A stretch of 8,215 nucleotides of DNA from Erysipelotrichaceae bacterium (GTDB taxonomy: Bacteria; Bacillota_I; Bacilli_A; Erysipelotrichales; Erysipelotrichaceae): positions 1 through 8,215 of the forward strand of contig JAILBD010000043.1 in NCBI GenBank assembly GCA_024681275.1. Direction: 5' to 3'. Position 1 is the first letter of the stretch, and each line of letters starts with the position of its first letter. This document shows positions 1-6,811 of this stretch, in pieces. Below the pieces are notes generated by a model that was not told the origin of the DNA, did no database searches, and saw only the letters and a list, made by a program, of their open reading frames with translations. Position numbers and translations under genes: made by a program.

Positions 1-2696
1 CAGCGTCCTTTTCCCAGCCTCTTTCTTTCCAGAGGTTCCGGCGGCAGAAAGTCCATCTTTTCAGTCTTCATCTTCAGCCTGTCACAGGCTTCGTTGATCC
101 TTTTCACAAACACGGAAGAAGAAGCCATCCCTTTGTCAAAGACGATGCTTTTTCTCTTTCTGATCTCCAGTGTCGGATCCAGGACACAGACTTCGTAAGG
201 CTCATGATCACAGAAATCCTTCTTCGCATAGATGCTTTGCGCGTGGCTCAGGTGATCATCCACTTTCAGGATGAAGGAACCCGCTTCCTTCAGATATGCC
301 GCATCCTTCTGGCGGATGAGATCATTGGAGTCCTTCTCTTCAAAGACCTTCAAAGCGATCTTGAAATGTGAATTGGACCAGATCTCTTCGTCGATATTGC
401 CAGCCGGTTTTTGGGTCGCCAGGATCAGATGGACCCCCAGGCTCCTGCCGATCCTTGAGATCGAGATGAGCTCCCTGATCCCTTCAGGATCCTCTTTCTT
501 CAGTTCCGCGAATTCATCGATGACGATCAGTAAATGTGCCAGAGAAGGCAAGCCATATCTATCGCTCCATGATTCCAGGTAGGAATCGAAGCCGCTGACA
601 GCCATGCCGCTCAAAGAAGACATCTCATTGAACAGCATCTGTCTTCTCAGGCATTCATTCTTTAAAGCGATGATCAGCCTTTCAAAAGCTCCGTCTTCCA
701 GATTGCTGACGGCAGCGATGATATGCGGGAGGCTCCTTCCTTCATTTGTCAGTGCCTCTCTGATGCCGCCTCCCTTGTAGTCGACCAGGACGATATTGAA
801 ATAGTCTGGCGAGTACCTGATGCACAATGACAGCAGCATCGATATGATCAGCTCCGATTTTCCCGAACCGGTCGAGCCGCCGATCAGGCCATGCGGACCC
901 TGTTTCTTTTCGTGAAGATCGAAACTCAGCAGCTGATCGCCCTCATAGGCAAAATCCGCCCGCAGTCCTTTCGGCTTCTTCTGATAATCCTCAGACAGAT
1001 CAAGATCCCCAAAAAGCTTTCGGAAACTGTGGTCTTTATCCTTATCAAAAGCGATATTGTAGCGTCCCAGTCTTGCAAAACCCTTCTTCAGATCCAGGAC
1101 CTCTTTTCTGTAAATGAAAGAAATCCTTTCCTTGCCATAAAGGACTCCGCTTTGATTGAGGTATTCGACGACGCAGCTCCGCTCCTTCTTCAGATCGTCC
1201 ATCTCTTCCAAAAAACGGATGACACGGATATTCGGATCGCTGAAGACCTGATCGCTGTTTTCATACATGAAAAGGACCAGCGGCTTATCCGGCCTGAGAA
1301 GATCCACATCCTTCAGGCTCCTTTCATCGAAAAAGAAGAGACGGCGATCTTCATAGAAGAGGTGCGGCAGGTCATAGAACGAAGAGATCAGATCGCTCTG
1401 TTTGGCATAGACGCCTATATAGAGATCCTCACAGCTGTGCCTGTAGGCCAGTTGCAGAAGCAGCCATGTGAAGAAGTGATCCTTTTCCGATCTTTTACAT
1501 ACGATGCTGAGAGACTTGTTCTCCTTGAGATCGACCATCAAAGGAAGCGGGCCGATCTCAGAAAGTTTCCTTTTGATCCCCTCCAGTCTTTTGTCGATCT
1601 GTTCATCTTCACTTCTTTTATTGATGAATTCTCTTTTTTCATAGCGTCTTCCTATGCTCAGACAGAGGAAGTCGGGATCTTCAGCATTCAGACAGAACGG
1701 ATCTCTTTCTTCATCCAGAACGGAAAAGTCCCTTTCCTGTTCACTTTGTACATACGATCCGATCTTTTGATCGATCTCTTCTTCATAGTCCTTCAGATAG
1801 GAAAGATATCCTTCCCTGTGTGTTTTCAGTTTTTCTGCCTCTTTTTTTCTTTCCCCTCTGTACAACAGGAGAGGAAGCAGCACTCCTGTCACCAACATCG
1901 CTACAGGCGAGATCAGATAGGAAGACAGCTGCAGGAAACCATAGCCCTGATGCAGGTTCGAATAGAAGCTCATCGTTGCTGTGCTCAGCACAGCCAGCGA
2001 CATGATCGAATTGGGTAAGATCGTCTTAAGGATGTCCTGACCCGTCTTTTCTTCCATTCCTTCATACTCTTCAAGCTCCGGAATATCGAGGACGACTTTT
2101 GTCCTCTTCAAACGATAACGGGGATGATATCCTCTTTTGGGATAGCTGATCTTTCTCTCCTTGCACAGATATCGCTCCAGCCTGTTCTCGGCCAGAAAAG
2201 AGTTCATATAGAGGAAATCGCCATAATAAAAGATCCTGAGACCCAGGAAACAGATCAGATCCCCTTCTTCAAGCCTGAATCCGTCGTAGCGCTTCCCATT
2301 GACTGAAAATGCGATATCGGCATCGATCTTTCCGTCTCTGATCATGAGTACGGAATCGCCCATATACGGATCCTGATACAGGATGTCCGCCTCTCTGGCC
2401 GCGACCCTGATCTGTTCCCTGTTCCTATAGAAAGCGTAATCCTCAAAACCGCTGTCATCCCGATAAACGTGAAGCAGCAGCTGATAGTAGCCTTCCGGTG
2501 TTTCGATCGAATAGGTCCCGTATTCCAGACAGACATTCTTTCTGCCATCGCTCAGACAGTAGCCATCTTTCAGATCCAGATAGCACCGATCCTTCCGGCA
2601 ATAGACCTCCAAACCCTTATAAGAGAAAGCCTCATCCGCCCCCTTCAGCAAAGAACTGATGTACTCTCTTCTATCCTCTATGATCAGAAACATCAT
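1..2696 (-). CDS. essC: EssC/YukB-type FtsK/SpoIIIE ATPase of type VII secretion (3' end outside window)
   Basis: Motor ATPase of the type VIIb secretion system. It is membrane anchored, with cytoplasmic ATPase domains that recognise and export WXG100 substrates. I translated 898 codons with no stop; the reading frame runs off the left edge. Residues 1-190 look like the two degenerate FHA domains of EssC; the second, about 95-165, has NGKRYDGF followed by EEGDLICFLGL. Two hydrophobic helices lie at about 230-247 and 258-279, followed by a basic, coiled-coil-prone stretch (RGERKKEAEK). A degenerate ATPase-like region spans about 330-560. The first FtsK domain is intact: Walker A GGSTGSGKSE at 606-615 (K613), VDYKGGG at 638-644, Walker B IVIDEFAELKKE with D727/E728, then GRSLGVHLILATQKP at 750-764 and IWSNSHFKI at about 772-780. 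EssC proteins usually exceed 1,200 residues, so later ATPase domains should lie outside. The start chosen is ATG 2696-2694, overlapping the upstream TGA; ATG 2693-2691 is an equal alternative. Confidence 0.95.
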   Translation of the reverse strand, partial: MMFLIIEDRREYISSLLKGADEAFSYKGLEVYCRKDRCYLDLKDGYCLSDGRKNVCLEYGTYSIETPEGYYQLLLHVYRDDSGFEDYAFYRNREQIRVAAREADILYQDPYMGDSVLMIRDGKIDADIAFSVNGKRYDGFRLEEGDLICFLGLRIFYYGDFLYMNSFLAENRLERYLCKERKISYPKRGYHPRYRLKRTKVVLDIPELEEYEGMEEKTGQDILKTILPNSIMSLAVLSTATMSFYSNLHQGYGFLQLSSYLISPVAMLVTGVLLPLLLYRGERKKEAEKLKTHREGYLSYLKDYEEEIDQKIGSYVQSEQERDFSVLDEERDPFCLNAEDPDFLCLSIGRRYEKREFINKRSEDEQIDKRLEGIKRKLSEIGPLPLMVDLKENKSLSIVCKRSEKDHFFTWLLLQLAYRHSCEDLYIGVYAKQSDLISSFYDLPHLFYEDRRLFFFDERSLKDVDLLRPDKPLVLFMYENSDQVFSDPNIRVIRFLEEMDDLKKERSCVVEYLNQSGVLYGKERISFIYRKEVLDLKKGFARLGRYNIAFDKDKDHSFRKLFGDLDLSEDYQKKPKGLRADFAYEGDQLLSFDLHEKKQGPHGLIGGSTGSGKSELIISMLLSLCIRYSPDYFNIVLVDYKGGGIREALTNEGRSLPHIIAAVSNLEDGAFERLIIALKNECLRRQMLFNEMSSLSGMAVSGFDSYLESWSDRYGLPSLAHLLIVIDEFAELKKEDPEGIRELISISRIGRSLGVHLILATQKPAGNIDEEIWSNSHFKIALKVFEEKDSNDLIRQKDAAYLKEAGSFILKVDDHLSHAQSIYAKKDFCDHEPYEVCVLDPTLEIRKRKSIVFDKGMASSSVFVKRINEACDRLKMKTEKMDFLPPEPLERKRLGKGR

Positions 2697-4588
2697 CCTG
2701 TCGAGACCAGTATATTGACATAGGACTTGTATTTCCCATCCTTTGTCCTCACCTCGATGCGGGCAGAACCTTCACGGATCCCTTTGACGAGTCCTTCACA
2801 CACTGAAGCGATAGAGGCATCGGAGCTCTCATAAATGATATCTGAACTCTGATAAGTTTCCGGAAGCGATCTGATCGTGATCTGATGAGTCTCACCTTTC
2901 TTCAGAACTTCCGCGTAGGAATCAAGGACGATGCGATCGATCTTGACCTCCTGCATCTGGGGAACGGTCTCCCTTTTCTTTCGCGTACATTTCTCGACAA
3001 AATGGCCGTTCTCGATATGATGCAGATTGTTGAAGACCTGGTCCTCTTCATCCATGATCGAAAAAGATCTGGTAAAGCCAAGACTGTACATCTTCGAAGA
3101 AGGTGTATTGACGATCAGATCCATCAGCCAGTGCAGGGAGACATCGCCGCAGACCAGGACATCGGGATTGCCATCAGAAAGCTCGTTGAGTCCGGAATAA
3201 GGGACCACCGAAGCGACACTTTTCAGATCGCCTTCTTCGTCATAGAGATGCAAGGTCGATCTGACCAGGCCTTTGATACCGGTATCCAGCTGCAGATCGG
3301 TCAGTTTTGTCTTCGCGATCTCCAGACCGCAGTTCAGACCTAAAGTTGCCTTTGCGGAAGCTTGCAGGATGCTGTTGAGGTCGTGTTCCTCTTCATTGAT
3401 GTAGCGGATCTGACCGTTCTTCGTCTCAAAACCGATCTGATTGCTGCTGTTGAGGACGAACTCCGTCTTTCCTGAGGCATAGAACTTCACCAACACATCC
3501 AGATCGATGCAGGCAGTCGGGATCTCCGGGATCGGGACCTTGATCCGGCAGATCGGTATGCTCGCCTCCTGGGCTTCACTCTGCGGTTCGATCAGCGAAT
3601 GCAGCAGTGACATGAATGAAGACGGGTCCAGATCTTTGAATTTCAGATGATAGTTGCGATACTTGCCAGTTGAGATGCCCAGTTTTTCACAGGTATTGAA
3701 AGACAAGGTGAAGAAACAGTTCTTCAGATCGTTCTTCCTGCTGTGCCACCTGATCACAGGCTTCACATTTCTGATGGAGACATCCAGATAGACATTCAAT
3801 CCGTTCTCATCCCGGGAAAGATGCAGATCGATCCCCGAAGCATTCAACGAGTAGGATATCCTGAAACCTTCATTGTGAAAGACATGACTGCCATTTGATG
3901 AAAGGAGCGTATAGTACTCGTTGATATAGGAAGTGTCCTCATACTCTTCTCCATATGGAATGATGATCGCCTTCTCAAAATCGATATAACCGCTTTCTTC
4001 CAGGTCCAGGCTTTCAAAGACTTCATCGAACGCTGCCTCCCGTCTGACCATTCCCTCTTCACTGTCTTTTTCTACGAGATAATAAGTATCGTCTTTATAT
4101 AACAGCGACCCTTCTTCGAGCGCCTCTTCATCACTCAGGGGCTCTTCACAGAATTCATAATCATGTATCCTGCTGATCTCCTGATGGTTGAGATAACGGA
4201 CAGCTTTGGCAATGACCTTATCCGCTGTCTCTTCATTGACGCGGTCTTTTCCTCTGACGTCTGAAGAAATGAAAGCGCAGTTTTCCAGGCTCTCTAAAGG
4301 GTCGCCCTCCAGTTCGATCAGCCTGCAGATCGTCAGGCTCAGATAGTCGTAATCGAGCTGTCTGTCAAATAAGGAGGCTTCACTTCTTTCCACGACGCCC
4401 CACTTGTATAATCTTTCAAAATTATCATCAAGATCATCGCTGGATCCTATGCCGCTTTTCAGCGCCAGATCATTGAGATAATCACCAATAAAATAAGAAG
4501 CGTCTGTATGACAGGCGCAACAGGCAAACAGAATGAATAATAAGCCTGTCAGACAAACGCTGATCTTATGAAGAGAAGTTTGATGCAT
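2693..4588 (-). CDS. Predicted lipoprotein with C-terminal Big_2 Ig-like domain, type VII secretion-linked
   Basis: I recognise no named family for the full 631-residue protein. Residues 1-26 look like a lipoprotein signal peptide: K8, a hydrophobic core at 9-22, then LFAC with C23 as the likely lipidated cysteine. F at -2 is unusual, and C24 and C26 are close alternatives. Residues 30-135 are mainly helical and loosely recall SLH-type repeats (LYKWGVVERSE followed by LTICRLIEL). Residues 140-220 are very acidic. Residues 225-545 look beta-rich, with alternating hydrophobics and several cysteines. Residues 548-631 match the bacterial Ig-like group 2 pattern: IDRIVLDS, KKGETHQITIRSLPE, IIYESSDASIASV, GLVKGIREGSARIEV. 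It was probably exported and tethered outside the membrane. It overlaps the upstream WXG100 gene by 23 nt and essC by 4 nt (ATGA), so co-translation is likely. No clear Shine-Dalgarno precedes ATG 4588-4586, but any later start would destroy the signal peptide. A role as secretion accessory or surface factor is inferred from position. Confidence 0.85.
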   Translation of the reverse strand: MHQTSLHKISVCLTGLLFILFACCACHTDASYFIGDYLNDLALKSGIGSSDDLDDNFERLYKWGVVERSEASLFDRQLDYDYLSLTICRLIELEGDPLESLENCAFISSDVRGKDRVNEETADKVIAKAVRYLNHQEISRIHDYEFCEEPLSDEEALEEGSLLYKDDTYYLVEKDSEEGMVRREAAFDEVFESLDLEESGYIDFEKAIIIPYGEEYEDTSYINEYYTLLSSNGSHVFHNEGFRISYSLNASGIDLHLSRDENGLNVYLDVSIRNVKPVIRWHSRKNDLKNCFFTLSFNTCEKLGISTGKYRNYHLKFKDLDPSSFMSLLHSLIEPQSEAQEASIPICRIKVPIPEIPTACIDLDVLVKFYASGKTEFVLNSSNQIGFETKNGQIRYINEEEHDLNSILQASAKATLGLNCGLEIAKTKLTDLQLDTGIKGLVRSTLHLYDEEGDLKSVASVVPYSGLNELSDGNPDVLVCGDVSLHWLMDLIVNTPSSKMYSLGFTRSFSIMDEEDQVFNNLHHIENGHFVEKCTRKKRETVPQMQEVKIDRIVLDSYAEVLKKGETHQITIRSLPETYQSSDIIYESSDASIASVCEGLVKGIREGSARIEVRTKDGKYKSYVNILVSTG

Positions 4589-4868
4589 TCGCTGTGATGG
4601 TAGATTCGAGCGAATCGTAATCGGTCACGGTATTATCCAGAAACCGGGCATAGGATTCGATCACTTCTGATTCATCGATGAACCTTCCGGAGAATTTCCG
4701 GAACCTTGACAGCAGCATCGCCTCGCCATCCGAAAGCCAGACGGCATCGAGCTCATTCATGATCCTGGATACATAGGACAGTATCGTATCCAGATCAGAA
4801 TTGCATTTCCTGATCTGCGCAGCACAGTCTGCGACCTCAGGCAGAGTGATCCTGATATTGTTTTCCAT
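4566..4868 (-). CDS. WXG100-family protein, variant WLSDG turn with YxxxE tail motif
   Basis: Small helical hairpin protein of the WXG100/EsxA-like superfamily, a probable substrate or co-substrate of the EssC ATPase two genes downstream. At 100 residues it has the typical family length. Helix 1 spans about 8-42; the turn carries W44 and G48 in WLSDG, instead of a strict W-x-G. Helix 2 spans about 49-90. The C-terminal YDSLE at 84-88 fits the YxxxD/E export signal known for type VII substrates. The start ATG 4868-4866 is preceded by AAGGA at 4877-4881, 8 nt away, which overlaps the stop of the upstream WXG100 gene (11 nt gap). Its 3' end overlaps the lipoprotein gene by 23 nt. Family assignment is firm in spite of the loosened turn, because size, helical pattern, a WXG100 neighbour and essC all agree. 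Pairing with its neighbour is inferred. Confidence 0.85.
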   Translation of the reverse strand: MENNIRITLPEVADCAAQIRKCNSDLDTILSYVSRIMNELDAVWLSDGEAMLLSRFRKFSGRFIDESEVIESYARFLDNTVTDYDSLESTITANASNFSS

Positions 4869-4879
4869 ACACTCTTTCC

Positions 4880-5182
4880 TTATGCAGATCTCAGACGCAC
4901 AGCCCTGGCATAGATCTCATCCTGGGTCTCACGATAGGCTCTGGCGGAATTGCGCAAGAAATCCGCATACTGCCTCATGATGATGGAGATCTGCCTAAGA
5001 TCATTTTCGAATGCCTTGATCTGGTTTGTAAAAGCCGTATTATCTTTTCCTTTCCAGGATGAAGACATCTTGTCGACCTGAATATAGATCGCCTGATAGC
5101 TGCGGTCATAATCGCGGTTCGCCTCTTCAATGCGGGCGGCGATCGATTCAAGTCTTTCCGGTTCGACCATAATTGATCTCAT
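4880..5182 (-). CDS. WXG100-family protein with canonical WKG turn
   Basis: First gene of the type VII secretion operon and a classical EsxA-like helical hairpin of 100 residues. Helix 1 spans about 6-40, the turn is S-W43-K-G45, and helix 2 spans about 48-95. No exact YxxxD/E tail is present: Y83 is followed by RETQD, which puts the acidic residue one position too far. That suggests it may be exported as the partner of the next protein, which does have the motif. The start ATG 5182-5180 is set by a strong AAGGAGG at 5190-5196 with a 7 nt spacer; the in-frame ATG of residue 5 would be too far from it. No signal peptide is present, as expected for this pathway. Likely roles are a secreted effector or chaperone, or a structural substrate needed for activity of the machinery. 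Confidence 0.92.
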   Translation of the reverse strand: MRSIMVEPERLESIAARIEEANRDYDRSYQAIYIQVDKMSSSWKGKDNTAFTNQIKAFENDLRQISIIMRQYADFLRNSARAYRETQDEIYARAVRLRSA

Positions 5183-5262
5183 AAGTTTTCCTCCTTCACA
5201 TCTTTATTTGCCAAAAAAGGCAGAAATCCTCGAAGAAATGAAAGAGATGGAAAAGAAAGCAC
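5183..5262 (-). promoter_or_regulatory. Leader and presumed promoter region of the type VII secretion operon
   Basis: This gap lies between the terminator of the sugar operon and the first WXG100 gene, so a promoter for the secretion operon is expected here. I do not see a convincing -35/-10 pair: AT-rich TAAAGA around 5202-5207 (minus strand) is a weak -10 candidate without a good -35 partner. A small inverted repeat, TGCC-A6-GGCA at 5209-5222, lies about 27 nt upstream of the start codon and could be a regulator site or be chance. The placement is inference from gene layout. Confidence 0.35.
5190..5196 (-). promoter_or_regulatory. Strong ribosome binding site for the first WXG100 gene
   Basis: AAGGAGG read on the minus strand, 7 nt before ATG 5182-5180. 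This is a near-consensus Shine-Dalgarno sequence, the strongest in the window, and it fixes the start codon. Strong initiation suits a protein made in larger amounts than the downstream machinery. Confidence 0.85.
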
Positions 5263-5291
5263 AAAAAAATGAGAATCCCTTCTCATTTTTT
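5263..5291 (-). terminator. Bidirectional-looking intrinsic terminator after the sugar operon
   Basis: An A-run (5263-5269), TGAGAA (5270-5275), the loop TCCC (5276-5279), TTCTCA (5280-5285) and a T-run (5286-5291) form a perfect hairpin of 6 bp, extended to 12 by A:T pairs. On the minus strand it begins 20 nt after the nitroreductase stop and ends in seven U, as expected of a Rho-independent terminator. Because it is symmetrical it could also stop transcription on the plus strand, but no plus-strand gene approaches it. It separates the two minus-strand units. Confidence 0.85.
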
Positions 5292-5311
5292 GGCTATTTC
5301 AGTCTGATCTT

Positions 5312-5839
5312 CTATCTGATCTTCAGGATCTCCCCGACTTCCTTGCGGGGACGAGGTTTCACATCACCATCCCTCTTGCCGATGGCGATCACTGGCATGA
5401 TGATCTCATCCTCAGGGATCGCAAAGTATTCACGCAGGACAGCTGTATCGCGCAGGCCCATGACCAAGGTGTCATAACCCAGTTCGCAGGCTTTCAACAT
5501 AAGATACGAATTCTGCAGACCCAGGTCGTAGCTGCCCCACAGATCGCCTTCTTCAGCCATCTTTCCATCACCGACTCCGCCAGACAGTCCCTTCTTGAAT
5601 GAAGCGACGATGAAGGCGGCATTGGTGCTTGAACGCCTGTTGAAATCAGGCAGGGATCCATTGACAGCTTCGATCGCCTCCTTTGACAGGGCGACATAGT
5701 AGCGTCCGGTCTGGCTGTTCTTCCAGGATGCGGCCTGCTGGGCACATCTGATCATCTCTTCGATGTCTTCTTTCCTGACTTCAGCCTCGATGTACTTTCT
5801 GATGCTTTTTCTGTTTCTGACTAACTCGTTGAATTCCAT
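5312..5839 (-). CDS. Small nitroreductase-family FMN-dependent oxidoreductase
   Basis: Cytoplasmic flavoprotein of the nitroreductase superfamily, expected to use NAD(P)H with bound FMN; the physiological substrate cannot be read from sequence. It has 175 residues, typical of the short subfamily. The N-terminal RNRKSIRKY (8-16) is the usual FMN-phosphate contact. ASWKNSQTGRYYVA (37-50) matches the family AxSxxNxQ region. DLGLQNSYLMLKACELGYDT (105-124) is the core helix, followed by VMGLRD (126-131). The end, AIGKRDGDVKPRPRK (152-166), is the family tail. The start ATG 5839-5837 is preferred over an upstream ATG at 5869 because of AAGGAGA at 5845-5851, 5 nt before it, and because homologous sequence begins there. 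It is the last gene of the unit, 10 nt after galM and followed by a terminator. Why it travels with sugar genes is unclear. Confidence 0.9.
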   Translation of the reverse strand: MEFNELVRNRKSIRKYIEAEVRKEDIEEMIRCAQQAASWKNSQTGRYYVALSKEAIEAVNGSLPDFNRRSSTNAAFIVASFKKGLSGGVGDGKMAEEGDLWGSYDLGLQNSYLMLKACELGYDTLVMGLRDTAVLREYFAIPEDEIIMPVIAIGKRDGDVKPRPRKEVGEILKIR

Positions 5840-5844
5840 TTCTC

Positions 5845-5851
5845 TCTCCTT
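5845..5851 (-). promoter_or_regulatory. Ribosome binding site that sets the nitroreductase start
   Basis: AAGGAGA on the minus strand, 5 nt before ATG 5839-5837. It overlaps the TAA stop of galM (5850-5852), so translation of the two genes may be linked. It argues against the longer form starting at 5869, which would overlap galM. Confidence 0.8.
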
Positions 5852-6800
5852 AAATATCTGTGACCTCATAACGGATATGATGAGACATCTTCTCCCCCTT
5901 CTTCAGCACAGGCAGAAGATACTTGTCTCCATAATTGATGCCATTTGGAAAGTATTGGCACTCCAACGCGATGCCGCCATACGGCTTATAGACCTTTCCA
6001 TACTTGCCTTTTTCACCGTTGAGATAAGCGGCCGTGTAGACATGCATATCCGGAAGATCGGAATAGACGCTCAGCTGCAGGCTCTCGTTCCTGAACTGTG
6101 CCATCAGTTTCTCATCGAGATTCTCCCAGACGTAGTTGTTGTCGATGCCCATTGCAAGTCCGGAAAGATTATCGCCTATCCTTCTGAATTGAAGGAAATC
6201 ATACGGCGTATCATTGACTTTGCATGTCTCATCCAGTGTCAGGGAGTACTGATCGGTCGGTGCATAGGTATCTGTCGTGATAAACAGGCAGTCATTCAGG
6301 ATATCCTCTTCACCCAACGTGAAATAGGAGTGATTCGTGATATTGAAGATCGTGTCTTCATCGCTCTCCCCCTCAAAAGAGAAGTCGAGACTGCGTCCTT
6401 CCAGTCTGTAGATGACCCTGGTCAAAAGATCCCCTGGAAAACCTTCCTCACCGTCTTTCGATCTGTAAGACAGGACGACTTTTTCCGTATCCGCCTCTTC
6501 ACAGTTCCACATCTTAAAAGCAAATCCGTTCATGCCCCCGCCATGCAACTGGTTCATGTTGTCATTGACGGAAAGCTGATACTCTTTCCCGTTCAAAGTA
6601 AAACGCGCATTGCCGATGCGGTTGCAGTTGCGGCCGATCGTCGCACCGATGTTGGCTCCGCCATAGCGGATATAGTCTTCATCGCTGTCGAAACCCAGGA
6701 CAAGGTCCGTGCCGCTCTTCTTATCGATGAATCTGCACAAGGTCGCACCGAGTTCACTGATCTCAGCCTTCAGATATTCATTTTCAATGATGTATTTCAT
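5850..6800 (-). CDS. galM: Aldose 1-epimerase (mutarotase, GalM family)
   Basis: Cytoplasmic enzyme that interconverts alpha and beta anomers of aldoses such as galactose or glucose, feeding kinases that accept one anomer. It has 316 residues from the chosen start, close to the family norm. It has ELGAT near the N-terminus (16-20), GRNCNRI with R57 (56-62), NQLHGGG with H86 and ITNHSYFTL with H157, the two conserved substrate-binding histidines. GIDNNYV contains D220, and GIALECQYFPN contains E280, the expected catalytic base. The start is ATG 6800-6798, with AAAGGG at 6807-6812 six nt upstream; a TTG at 6815 would add five residues but has no ribosome binding site. It lies 11 nt after the LacI-family gene and 10 nt before the nitroreductase gene, so it is co-transcribed. 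Members of this family also act on other sugars, so the substrate is open. Confidence 0.95.
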   Translation of the reverse strand: MKYIIENEYLKAEISELGATLCRFIDKKSGTDLVLGFDSDEDYIRYGGANIGATIGRNCNRIGNARFTLNGKEYQLSVNDNMNQLHGGGMNGFAFKMWNCEEADTEKVVLSYRSKDGEEGFPGDLLTRVIYRLEGRSLDFSFEGESDEDTIFNITNHSYFTLGEEDILNDCLFITTDTYAPTDQYSLTLDETCKVNDTPYDFLQFRRIGDNLSGLAMGIDNNYVWENLDEKLMAQFRNESLQLSVYSDLPDMHVYTAAYLNGEKGKYGKVYKPYGGIALECQYFPNGINYGDKYLLPVLKKGEKMSHHIRYEVTDI

Positions 6801-6811
6801 TTTCTGCCCTT

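Noticed and set aside
891..2018. Long plus-strand open frame of 375 codons inside essC
   Set aside because: It lies in the register exactly antisense to the essC codons, has no recognisable domain and no good ribosome binding site, and is explained by the rarity of TTA, CTA and TCA codons in essC. The minus-strand frame shows clear EssC motifs.
2885..3343. Plus-strand open frame of 152 codons within the lipoprotein gene
   Set aside because: No ribosome binding site or recognisable protein pattern; the minus-strand gene has a signal peptide, an Ig-like domain and operon coupling.
5840..5869. N-terminal extension of the nitroreductase starting at 5869
   Set aside because: It would overlap galM, and the strong AAGGAGA at 5845-5851 clearly serves the ATG at 5839, where family similarity begins.
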